A DNA stretch of 64,000 nucleotides from Oscheius tipulae. Lineage: Eukaryota > Nematoda > Chromadorea > Rhabditida > Rhabditidae. Below the pieces are notes generated by a model. The model had not been told where the DNA came from and made no database searches. It was given only the letters and a program-made list of their open reading frames with translations. Each line of letters begins with the position of its first letter. Position 1 is the stretch's first letter. Below are positions 11,285 to 22,200 of this stretch, in pieces. A program made the translations under genes and the position numbers. The stretch covers positions 11,160,001-11,224,000 of the forward strand of contig JASJZH010000006.1 of assembly GCA_037178975.1 (NCBI GenBank), read 5' to 3'.

Positions 11285-12434
11285 CGGGAATTGATAGGAA
11301 GTGGCGATGAAGCAAGATACGGGAAAGAAATTCTTGTATGATAAGGGACTAAATACTTTTTTAGGCAAAAGTCTTGCAAAAATCAAAAAGGAAGGCTGAC
11401 AACTATTGTGGGCAGGAACGACCGATGATAAGCACAACATGATATCGATTATTGGTCCCCTAATGTCTTCTCGCATTAAACATTTTTTACGGGCTTCACA
11501 CCACTTTTTTTCAGGGCAGTCCATCAGGATTAACACCATACAGGAGGTTGCGCATTGTCTCGCCCCGACCTCGAGGATCAAACTCCGCGGATGGTCTGCC
11601 AATCGGCTCCCGAAATTCACACTGACCCGGTGTCCGGTCGAAACTGAAAGGCACCAGTAAACAGCTGAGCGCACCTTCAAACGCCGACTTAGCCTCATTT
11701 CGCCGTCCCGCCTCCATGACCGCAACATCGTCGCGGTGAGCCACTCTTCAATCCGATTGTGGGCCTTTCCGAAGACCTGTGTGTCTTTCCAGACTCCATA
11801 TGTTTCACTCAATTGTCTGCTCTCTTCTGAACATTGTATCACCGTCTGACTAGTTAGAAATTCTATTAATTTTTCAACGTCTGCGCCGCCGCCACCCACA
11901 CTGTGCTCAAAACTGATTTTCCAAAGCTCGATCTGCGTCAATTACACACGGAATAATTTAGAGGCCGAGAAATTAAACAGCACAAAGCATTCTCGTAGTT
12001 TGTTGCAAAGAATAGAAGAATTGATAACTGGCAATATGTTTTAATTTTTCTGTCTGTCTGAAGCCGCTCGTCCGTTACCTATTGTAGACAGTAGGGTTCG
12101 AACTCGAGGGACCAGGTGCAAAGTTTCGTAAAGTATCTTTTTGTAGAGCTTTTTGAGCTGTGCAAAAAAAGGCTTTAGGGGCTTTCAGTGTCTGAACTGT
12201 TTGTTTTTTGACTTTGCAGTTTTAGTTAAAAACTTGGTTTAGTGCTAAAAGACGCAGTCACAGTTCGCAACCCGGGTTCAAGCCCTGGAATCACAAACCT
12301 TTTGAGCAAACTCTTTTTAGAAGAAACAGGTATCGGACAGCCTCATAAAGCAAGAAGTGAGCAGTTTTACAAGATCCTTAGTCTCGAACGGGGTGATAGC
12401 CAACGTTGTAGGCAAAATTTTGAATTTTAGGAAA
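11285..12434. other. Region without a supported gene; includes GC-rich open frames
   Basis: Open frames on the minus strand at 11511-11744 and up to 11941 are long mainly because this stretch is rich in CpG. No frame shows a recognisable domain or clear splice pattern, although an untranslated or unrecognised first exon of the TMEM53-like gene is possible. At 12245-12300 the motif acccgggttcaagccctgg resembles a tRNA B box and belongs with the SINE-like repeats. Confidence 0.35.
12045..12165 (+). repeat. Dispersed repeat copy (ctgtctgtctg ... ttttgtagag)
   Basis: This copy reads tctgtctgtctgaagccg, then a B-box-like gggttcgaactc, and ends near tctttttgtagagctttttg. Order and spacing of blocks match the copy at 3325-3425. 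It is probably a degraded SINE-like element. Confidence 0.5.
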
Positions 12435-14009
12435 ATGCAAATGTTTCTCTTGCTGCTTCCTACAGCTATATCGGCCTTCTTTTTCCCGTCATCCGGATGC
12501 TCGTGCGGTTGTGCTCCACCGCCTGTTTGCCCACCAATAGCCACATGTGCAATACCGGGACCGTGCCCTGACATAAGTGTATGGATTCTCACAGCGACTG
12601 TAAGAAACTGCTTCAGACTAATCCTTGGTCAACTGGAATACCTGCTATTCCTGCCATTCCAGCTATCCCGGCACAGCCAGCTGTAGCGGTGGCGTCAGTG
12701 CCAGCCGCCAACTATCTTCCAGCATATCAGAACACATTGACCGAGGTTCAAAACAAGAGAAACAAGTTTTATAAAGATTCACAGATAGCAGCTCCACCTT
12801 GTACTTCGACTCTGACATCAGGATGTAATACAGGAATTGTGGCTGCAGTTCCGGCGCCAGCACCTATCTATGTCCCGGCTTCAAGTCAAGTAACTGAAAG
12901 GCTTATTCAAAACTGCCCTTTTAAGCAAACTGGATATTCTGTTATAACCCCATCAATATCTTCAGCTGTAGATGAAGAAAGGTAGAAACGCTCTCTAGGT
13001 TTAACAGAAGAAATCTTTCAGATATGTCGAAGTAGTTGCACAGCCTACACTAACTCCAACGCTAATTCCTCCCGTGGTGAGCTTTTTTCCGTATACGCGT
13101 CCAAGAATTTCAATTCGCATGTTCTGCAGATACTAAAATAGTGCTAATCAAATAACTGATAAATAATGAACGTGCCACCGCTTCACCGATTCACACGGTA
13201 GATTTCCAGCTGTTCGCGACTGCGCAAACAGACTTTAGTCGAAGTCAGAAGTAGAAACTATAATGAAGGGTGTGGTAATGAATGCGGAAGTAGTAAAAAA
13301 AAATATTTCAGGTTCAGCCACCAATTGCCTCAAACTATGACGATTATGCTCCACCACCTCCTCCGCCACCACCTCCTGCTCCAATCGCTGAATACAAAAC
13401 GTCGGAAACGTATCAGCCTTCCGCCGAATACCAGTCAGCCTACGCTCCCAGTTCGTTACAAATTCACATAGATACTTTGACAAGTTCAGAAGAAGCATAC
13501 GATGAGGGCACAGGCATCCATAGCGGGGCAACAGGCAATGATTATCCAAAGGTCACGAGAAAAGTTTCTACCGAAGGGTTCATGGAACCTCTTAACACGC
13601 TAAATAGAAGGAATCTGATATTGAAACGAATGAGGGTAGGGTTAGAGTGCCTTTCATAACTTACAAGTGACACAGAATGTTCGAACAATGAGTGCTTCGA
13701 TTCCTCACACCAACGCTACTTGCAACTCTAACAAGCTGGCAAATGTGATGGCTAGAGTATGTCGCGACAATTTTAAGTGAATTCTTCAATTTAGGCCATA
13801 GTTCCCGACGTGTCTGTTGCCAAACGAATGGTCATGAGATCAGCCGAGCTGGCCTTTGATGGAGCCAAGTAGACATCTCTTAGTCCCTCGTACATTGGTC
13901 TTTTAGGTTCGATGTTTTCTGCGCTACGGGGGAGTTCAGCTACAGCATCCACTCGCGGAAATATTGTGAAGTGACACGCGATGAAGTGACCTGTTTTGCG
14001 TTCCGCTAA
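12435..14009 (+). CDS. Secreted ground-like domain protein (nematode)
   Basis: The ATG at 12435 begins a signal peptide (MQMFLLLLPTAISAFFF) followed by a cysteine/proline-rich stretch (SSGCSCGCAPPPVCPP). The middle is low complexity: IPAIPAIPAIP near residue 60 and a run of nine prolines at about 13345-13380. The C-terminus is a ground-like domain: TCNSNKLANVMAR, AIVPDVSVAKRMVMRSAELA and, after a short intron, FDVFCATGEFSYSIHSRKYC ... VTCFAFR, with stop at 14007-14009. Ground-like proteins are nematode-specific secreted relatives of the Hedgehog-related families and are expressed mostly in epidermis and lining cells. Cysteine spacing of the domain is intact. The first intron is ambiguous: 12563-12594 (32 bases, weak GTGCCC donor) restores the frame, and a 17-base GTAAG...CAG alternative also would. 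A signal peptide and acceptor-like TTTTAG just before the ATG support the start. Confidence 0.88.
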
Positions 14010-14074
14010 ATGCTCCTAAGCTTTGTGTCATGACGTGCAATGTTTGTAGACGTTGGTCTCAAAAATAAATTCTT

Positions 14075-14493
14075 TTATTGCAAGTATACAATTTTTGACA
14101 GGTGTCGGCTCCTTGGACTCTGTCCAGCATCCTCTCCCTGCGTTTCTGCACTTACAAATGCGTAATTCTACGGACGACATATGCCACCTTCTAGGTGAAA
14201 CTATTTCCACCCTCTGAACTAGTTTCTTTACCAGTTTATAAGCGCATGCAGCGTCGGATTGTTCTTGGCGGAGACGTTGTTCTGTGGGCGTCGACACTGC
14301 AACAGGTGCTTCTGCCCTAGTCATTGGGGCGTCAGTTCTAGGGCAGTGCTGGCACACCAGGCTCGTACCTTTCGCCGGTCCCCAACTTTACTACCGTAGC
14401 TCTTTTGTTTAGAACACAGCTCCGGTTTTGGTAACAGCTGTACATACTCGCCGTCTTGTTTTTTCACACTTGCAATGCTGCTAAAGCCGCAAC
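14075..14493 (-). CDS. Very tentative partial protein-coding gene
   Basis: On the minus strand, exons can be strung together that read GFSSIASVKKQDGEYVQLLP, then HCPRTDAPMTRAEAPV, then LVKKLVQRVEIVSPR, ending SRHLSKIVYLQ at 14075. One implied intron is only 20 bases. An acceptor-like TTTTTAATTCAG precedes the first exon, so an upstream exon would be needed. No domain is recognised. It may be a real unannotated gene or chance open frame. Confidence 0.22.
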
Positions 14494-15256
14494 CTGAATT
14501 AAAAAGGCAATTTACTTTCCTGTCTTAGAGCCCATTTGTTGTGATGAAGTTGCTAACATAGCTTAAGTGTTGAGCTAATTTTAGAATGAACGGATGCGCT
14601 TTTGACCTAAAGAACTCATTATGCTATTGGTGGATGGAAGGCTTTTGATCTCATTCTAAGAATGCCGTTTGAACACACTTGTTTTTGGGGGTCGAGTAAT
14701 GAAGTTGGCTCCTCGCCTACGTGACCTTAACCGTCCAGAATAAGAAGCAGCTTTTTCCGGGATGTACAGCAGGTCTATTTTTGTTCGGCTTTTGTATTTT
14801 GTTCAGCGCGCAGCTCGTAAATATCCAAGGCGCTACAATCGCAGTTACGTAATGCGAGCTCACAATATCACGGTTTTTACATCATTCCACAATCATAAAT
14901 CAAGGTTCTGTATAAGAATCGTATGGCTCATCGACCAGCATCATTTCCAATTTGATTGTTTGTGAGATCTGCTTGCATCTGTCTGTTTATCTCTAGGTCT
15001 CCGCCTGAATATGGTCTCCAGCACGCCTCAGAAACCAAGTAGCAGCAAACAGGTGCATCCCGTTGGTATTCAAGCTGCTGTATTATTGTCAGTGTGGTAT
15101 TGCCACTTAATGACAAGCGTTTCTTTGAGTCTGCAGTCTTCCACGCTAGTGCTACCTCAGCACGGTAGATAACTCTTCTCTTAAGCAGATTCTGCCTGGT
15201 TACACCATAACCTCCAGTGTTTTCCAGTTACTTCGCACGGTGACAACTTGGGCAAC

Positions 15257-16172
15257 ATGGTGCTGATACCATCCTCCTCCATCATTGCCTTCCAACAGCT
15301 CCTCGTCCTTCTCCTGGCCTTTAACGTGTCGTCTGGCACCATGAGTGAGTCCATTTCCCCTTCGATGACATGACTCTTACTGAAAAGCATAAAGGATTAG
15401 ATGAGAATCAACAAAATGATGACATACTTTTGCAATCGGCAAACTTTCAGTTGTCTACGTGGACCCAGATCCGGATAGCTACGTGATCAGTGAGAAGAAG
15501 AACGATTACTTCATTCCCGTAGGTCAAAAAATCGTCCCAATTTAAAATTTCGGATTAAGACAGACAAGCGAAGTGGAGTTTTGATGATTCAACCGGACCA
15601 GGAAGATGTCTGTCAGATGAAGGTTATTGGTGGTCACCGTCCACACTTTGGGCACTGTGAGTGATTTTTCTCCAGATAAAACAAAACAAAACTTTTAGTG
15701 CTTAATGGCAGCCGCGTGGAGATTCAGCAGGATGACGAGTACGATTTCACTGCAACATTTGTGGAATGTGTCTACAATGACAGACCCTCTTGCCACGGTA
15801 TTGATACAAAAAGGTTCGTTTCGAGTTTCTTCTGACTGATCGAAGGCGTTTCTCTTTGATGACGCTCACAGTTGCAATACCCTAACATCTGCTTCGAACG
15901 AAATGAAGCTGTTCAATAAGCACCTGCCGAAACGTTTAACGGAAAGAGGGGGAGAGGAAAACGTCAATGAAACATGTTGATGTTTTGATCTCAAATGCGT
16001 ACAAGCAATAACTGTTTCCAGATTTTCATCCGAATGCGTGACAGTATTTGAGAATCGCAGCGCTCATGTGCGTTTGGCTCTCACCACCATGCCTTTTACG
16101 GAGGCTCACGTTCGAGTGCCGATTGCCTGCCAGTGCAGACTTCGTAGGGTCCCCAGCATCTTCCAGCGATGA
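15257..16172 (+). CDS. Secreted cystine-knot ligand, Spaetzle/neurotrophin-like
   Basis: Five exons (15257-15344, 15451-15518, 15560-15656, 15699-15813, 16022-16172) join with consistent phases to 519 coding bases, 172 residues. Exon 1 is a signal peptide containing IIAFQQLLVLLLAFNVSSG. The mature part has exactly six cysteines: EDVCQMK, VECVYNDRPSC, FSSECVTVF and, near the end, RVPIACQCRL. Spacing is C-x37-C-x7-C-x11-C-x30-C-x-C, close to nerve growth factor (x42, x9, x11, x27, x1), with the terminal C-x-C and an NxS glycosylation site. The final strand pattern (VRVPIACQC) also recalls Spaetzle (LPSCCxC). I therefore infer a secreted, probably dimeric growth-factor or Toll-ligand-like protein. 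Trunk/PTTH-type knots are an alternative. The family call rests on cysteine pattern only. Confidence 0.7.
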
Positions 16173-16426
16173 CATACAATAATCCACGTGTCATGTATTT
16201 ATTATCCGATACAGTGATTAGACCACGTTCAATAAAATTGAATTGTTTCCTGAATGTGGCAAAACAGAGACAAGTTGACGTTAAATGATGCCAAACTGAA
16301 ACCTTACAAAATTGTTTATTCAAAAAACAAATCTACAAATGTCTATAAGTGGTCCAGAGGTGACAATCAGCAAGAGAGTCGAATTCGAAATCGAGGTCAT
16401 TGTAACCCGGATAATTTATAAGGTGG

Positions 16427-17823
16427 TTACCGGTCAACACTCTCAAGAGGATGCGTTGTGTGTGCCAGAAGCTCAGAGATTGTTCTAATATTCAGACACA
16501 TCTGACAGACTCTAAAGCTCCCACGACCACGACCAGGACCAGCCTTCAATACTAGGTAGCCGCAAGTCGGACTGTGCACAAAATATACTTTGAACTTATA
16601 GAAGGCGACAATAACACATCCTGCCACGGCTTGTTCAAATTTCTGGCATTGCTCATGAGAAATGCTCCCTTTTGACTCCCGACCAGTAATGAATGTTGCT
16701 TTATGGTGCCATTTTCCGTTACGCCATTCTTGGAAGCAGTTTCGGATACCGTGACCTCGAAGATACCTGTATTAGCTTTGAAACTGTGTAGTTAGTTGGA
16801 AGATTAACGCGAACGTTTGGTGCCGAACACAACATTTCTAGGAGTGAAATGAGATTTTCTGTATCATCAAAATAGAGATGAGTCTCAATTCGTTTGGGGT
16901 TCTAAAAATACTTGTAAATTGAGATCCTAGATAGAGGCTTACCAAATCTTTCACCAGCCTCCAGTTTTCAAGAGACATGCCTTCACGGCTCCCATACGAA
17001 CAGCTCACGCACACGTGGTCGAGATCAACCATCCATGAACTTGAATTAAATCGAATAACGGCACTGAGATCCACTCGTATCTCTCTACTTTGAAAGGGCC
17101 ACTTCATCTGGCTGACCACTTCTTAAAACTTTTCCAGCTCCCAAGCTACAAACGTTCCGGCAAATATGACAGGAAATTATGGAGCAAAGTCAACAATTGG
17201 AATCCATTTTTTTCGTCTTCCATGCCATATCTACGACAAAAACGCAATCCTTTTTCTACCTTCTGGGAATTCAAAAAATTTATTTGACCACTTTTTTTCA
17301 CCTGATCCTCGTCCTCACGAGAGTCCTCTTTCACATTTTCATCCAGTTCTTCTCCACATACCCTAATGGTAAGCTTGGACCGGTGCTTGATGAGAAAACT
17401 GTAGGCACGGCTGAGGTGCATAAATGCTCGAGAGTGCATCTAAAACTAGCATGTCGTCTGGATTGGAAATGCAGACCTTTGAGAATATTGCTAGGATTTC
17501 TTTTCGTTCAAAAACACTTGAATTCTCCACGGAACGTATTAAAGGAAGCGACCGCTTGGATCTTTCACTGAGAACTTCCTTGTACTGCTAAGCAACTTCT
17601 TGGTCCCGGTGTTCTCTTGAAAACCGGGAACCATCATTCGGGCAATTCTCGGTAGTTTGCTAAATGAACTGTACGAATAGATTTTTTCCCTTTTCGAATT
17701 CATTGTCACTGAGCTAAACATTTTGAATACGCAGAGAACACTCAACCGCTGCCCCTTTAATACGTGGACGAGGCTGTCCCCGTAGAAATCATCAGGAAAT
17801 GCTAGGCCAGTTCCGTTCACCAT
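16427..17823 (-). CDS. Unidentified multi-exon protein
   Basis: Splicing by eye gives a protein of about 400 residues from ATG 17823 (MVNGTGLAFPDDFYGDSLVH). It continues through MHLSRAYSFLIKHRSKLTIR and an acidic DENVKEDSREDEDQ stretch. Later exons read MVDLDHVCVSCSYGSREG, IETHLYFDDTENLISLLEML and, after a 64-base intron, YLRGHGIRNCFQEWRNGKWH and VAGCVIVAFYKFKVYFVHSP. It ends after a GPGRGRG stretch at 16427. Frames keep open across GT-AG introns and the composition is protein-like, but I do not recognise the family. No signal peptide or obvious membrane segment is seen. The second exon boundary (about 17500-17560) is uncertain. Confidence 0.5.
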
Positions 17824-18260
17824 GACAAGAACAGCCTGGAAGATGTCGATTTCTTGAAAAAAGAGAAAGGAGACGTTGGTGGGGTGAGGATCGATATATA
17901 TTTCGGTGATGATTAGTCACATACGAGACGGTGAATCATTTTTAAATACAAACTTCACCGAATCAGCCCGCCTGACCATCAAGCTAAACCATTTTCTGAG
18001 AGAAATATCTCGAATCTAATTCTTCCTAGTCAAAAGACCACTTGACCTAACAGTAGAACCAAAACCAAAGAGCTTAGAAGCTTCTGATTGATTACCAGAG
18101 TCTCTTAATGAGTTCCACTGATCGGAGACGTATGAAGACTTTGTCTATCGAGCAAAACTCTGAGCGTTCCGGATAACACATAAGAACTATGTCCAAAATG
18201 ATTGTCGTGTCCTTGTACCACCTGAAAGAAGGCTATTTTTCTTTACTAAAGCGCAGTGGT

Positions 18261-18288
18261 GTCCGTCCGTCCGTCCGTCTGTCTGTCA
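18261..18288. repeat. GTCC/GTCT tetranucleotide repeat
   Basis: gtccgtccgtccgtccgtctgtctgtc. It is preceded by gcgcagtgg, which matches the A box start of the tRNA-derived repeat, so it may mark the 5' part of another degraded copy. The gap 17824-19137 otherwise shows no supported gene. Confidence 0.8.
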
Positions 18289-19138
18289 TGGTGTCCGCAC
18301 AATTGCATGTCAAAACTAATACCCAAAAATTCTGACAAGTCATTTCATGTCAAGCGACAAGGTGAAGAGTCGACTGTGAGGGCAACTTTCAGTTACTAGG
18401 GAAGCGGCGAAGGCGCCTGTTATCAATACTAAGCCAAGACCAAACGGGCTGCAAAGCTGCCATCGGCAGCTGGTTTCAGTATATTCCACAAAAATTCACT
18501 GCATAGAGTTGCTCATCATTCAAAAACTGGTGCTAGATACAAATTAATGGAATCGACACTTTTCCTTCGTATTTTGCTTGGTAAATCATCGGAACCATGT
18601 TCAGTGGTTCAGTAGAAGAATTTTGCATTTTTAATTTGTTCCAATTTCTGTTCCCTTCCTTTCGCGGAAAATAATAACCCAAGAGGATTGCGAGAACACT
18701 ATTCTCTCTCGGCTGTCGTAGGATTTCTGAACTGTCCCCAAGAAAAAACGGATTGCAAATGAGAAAATGTCGCTGGTCGTAGAATGTCGTTAATCAACGC
18801 AAAGTTTATTGTTTGCTGAGCTAATAATTTCGCAGTCTAATTTTAGTCTGGAGCTTCATCCGGCCTGAAATGGATACGTATCTCTTTTTCGGAGTGCTCC
18901 TAGCGTTTCGCATTCAAAGCTCCCACGAAAGCTCGTAATGGATGCACTTTTCAAGATTCTGCATTTTCAATTAGGAATTCTAATTCAATGAGCTAAATCC
19001 TCCTTCTGCTCAATTTGGTCTCTAATCTTAAGTAAAACAGAATGAAGCCAATGAAGAGACGGAAGAAGAAGACAACATTTATTTTAGCAAAGACCATTTG
19101 CACAAAATGACTCAAGAACACGCATGTTAAAATCTACA

Positions 19139-19163
19139 ACTCTCTCTCTCTCTCTCTCTCTCG
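19139..19163. repeat. (CT)n microsatellite in the OXR1 3' flank
   Basis: About twelve CT dinucleotides just downstream of the OXR1-like stop codon, probably within its 3' UTR. Confidence 0.9.
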
Positions 19164-19269
19164 TTAAAGTACAGAAATGGTAGACCTCTGAGTAAGGTTA
19201 ACCTCGTAGTGGGGGAACACAGCGATAATGGATAGGCGCTGGCAAGTGTGTTGGAGAGAAAAAAAATAA

Positions 19270-22200
19270 CTACATTCTGAACCCATAGGCTTCCACGAAC
19301 TGAATAATGAAGTCCTCCTTCTCGCCAGCAAGCGGCTCGTTGTCAAACGTGTCGCATTTCTGGGAACGACCGTGGTTGAGGTCAGCTGAAAACGAAGGTT
19401 TTGGTCTAGCCTTCGCATAACAACGTACCATCCAGCCAAAGACCATAATGACCACCACCTGCACCTATCGAGAGCGAGTCCTTGCTAGAATTGACGAAAA
19501 ATTGGTTCTCGCCAGTCCAATTATATTGACGCAGTTCACGAGTGTGGGGAACAACACCCGTAAACCTCCACAAAAGGCACGAATCTCCGGTTCCGGTGTA
19601 GTGATCGGATGGCCGAATGGCACCGCTAACGACGGCTCCAAAGACGTGCTCCTTCGTGTCTCGAATGATCAGAAGTACTGGCGAGAGATCTTCGTCGAAT
19701 TCTACCATTTTTCTGGAAAAAAGATGAATGTTTTCCCTGCCTGGATGATTGTTTATACCTGTAGAGAGTAGCCAAACTGAATCCGTGTTTTTCAGAGTTG
19801 TAAATATTAACCCAGGGGTAGCCTTCGGCACGTGGCGGCAAAATTTCCATGATCTGAAAAAACATGAGCTAATTATGGCTTTTTATTCGCAACTTTTCTA
19901 ATAATCTTGCAGCTTAATCTGTTTTTCCTAGGATGTGCCAAATGTTTCCCATTAGCATGGAGTGTCAAGTATCTTTCGCAGGATGGTTTGCTATTTTCAG
20001 TGTGAATATGACACTAAACGGATCTGACGAGTGGGATAAGCTGTTTTCCGGTCCCCGTGGGAAGTGGCTAGGGAGTTCCAGCAGCTCATTAACCAGAAAA
20101 GTCTTAGTATTTCAATCACAGTTTACGTCACGTGCCAAGGCAACACAACATTCTTTCTGTTTTTAGATCAAAACGCTAATGAAGTTGAAGGACAAAGCTT
20201 GAGTTCGTGGAAAGCTTTGACCAATAAGACTGAAAGATTCCTGTCCTGTGGCTAGGACCCGAAATTTCCACCAAAACATTTAGCCCAACCACAATGGACT
20301 ACTATGGCAAATATTTTGTGCAGGCACGCTTCACATGCTTGTCTGTTTACGGCAGCACTAAGGCAAATAATTACTGAAGGGCTCATACCTGTCGGATCAT
20401 TAACTCGTCGAGGATTTGGGAAGAGGAGGCTCCTTCGGGGATCGGGAGCTCCAGTTGGTCGATGTCGTCCAGTGAGAGTCGTCGACACATTTCCGATACC
20501 GTTACAAGTTCCCATTCTCTGTTCAGCAAGGAGGATCCGAAGAGTGGGGCAGACTTCTCGTCGCCTGAAAAATACATGTATTACTATGGCTCTAAAGTTT
20601 GTTGGCCTCTGCTCACTCTGTGAGTTTTTGGCAGATCAACTGCCTAATTTGAGGACATTCTAGCACGCGAGACTTCCGCTAAGATATACTGGCTCGCGCT
20701 CACTTCCAGCGCATAATGGGTCTTGATAGACCATAAAGGAGACAAACACCCTTTAAAAAGCCTTTCAAAACGGATAGAAACAAGTACTCGAACCCGTTAA
20801 GTACGAACCGCGAAAGATGTCAATTTCGTGGTCGATGACCTCGCCTATGGTTGAAACCATTTGACTTAGACGTCGCTGACTGATTTGTCGAGCTTTGCCG
20901 AGAGGGACCGAGAGACGTCGGACAGAAGCACCCAAATTCTTCAAGCCGTCGTCGGATGAGGCCTGGCTGACTGTAGAGGCCAGTGAGGTGGTGGAGGTTT
21001 GAACTTTGTTAATCAGTCCGCTCAGCATCTCGGGGGGAAGGGTGTGGATGCGAGAAGCTGAGCTGAATCTAGAAACTGCCAAAGGCACAATGCCACAGAA
21101 GAGGGCGGAGCCGTCGCTACGCATAAAAACATCCAATGGGAAATGCTCTATATGAGCTAGAGTAACAACGTTATGACTTGATATGCGCCAGAATGGGCGA
21201 AATTCTTCAACGAGTCTCTAGCAAGCAAGCTAATATTGGGAGCAATAGAGGCATTAAATTAGTTACGCGCTGTTTATACGGAGCAACAAGAAGGAAGTGC
21301 AGTGACCAATTGTTACCTAGCTGAATATATTAGCTACATTTGCGAATAACTGGAAAGCGACGTTCAAATCTTGCATGAGATGTTGCATGAGTCCCGGCCG
21401 TTAGATTGCAATTAAAATTAGACCAAAAACCAATCTCTCGCAATACTTACCGGGGATTATGAACTGCTGGTTAGGATACAAGGACTGCGAGCGCTGTCTC
21501 TGCATCAGCTGTTTCTTTTTCTGTAGACGGTTTTGCGCAAACATCAGAGGTCGCTGGAAAAGCTTGGCTACGTCCACTGTTGGAGTAGCAGGCGTTTCCA
21601 CCATTGGAGTCTCTAGAATGTCAATCGGCTCAGCGGATTCTTTCCTTATAATAAGCGGCTGTCCCCAATGCAAGTCTTCCAACGATTGTCGAGCCGGTGT
21701 TCCGAGACCCGAGTCACTGGACGATACAGGTGATCGACTGCCATTGCTTCCAGCACGAGAAGAACTGGCAGACGTTTTGCGTGGGGTTGAAGAGTAAAAC
21801 TGTTGGTGAATGCCTTCCAAAGGGTCTGATGTAGATGGAGCCGTCTCGTCTCTTACGGAATTACGTCTCTGCTCCTCGCAATCATGCATCAGTTGCTTAA
21901 CATCATAGGAAGTCAGATAATTTGGAACACTGCGTCTCGGCTCTCCATGATGGGACGGAAGTGCTGTGGAGCTGCGCGGTCTAGTCTGCGGAAGGAGCTC
22001 GTTTGGAGATTTCAGAGTCGAACTGCGGGGTCTACCCTTGGCAATAGGTGCGGGATGCTCAGTAGATGTACCTGATCCCATAGTATATCTATAACAGATG
22101 ACTTTCGTTTTCGAATCGAGAGTAAAGTGAGAAGAGAAAAGATTGAGGCTTATTACGAAAAGATGGATTGAATTATTGCACAAGGAACAGGAGGCAAAAG

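Noticed and set aside
11511..11941. Long minus-strand frames upstream of TMEM53-like gene 1
   Set aside because: CpG-rich sequence gives long frames by chance; no domain and no convincing exon links.
21459..21797. Plus-strand frame opposite the serine-rich OXR1 exon
   Set aside because: Shadow of the real coding strand, which continues in the OXR1 frame.
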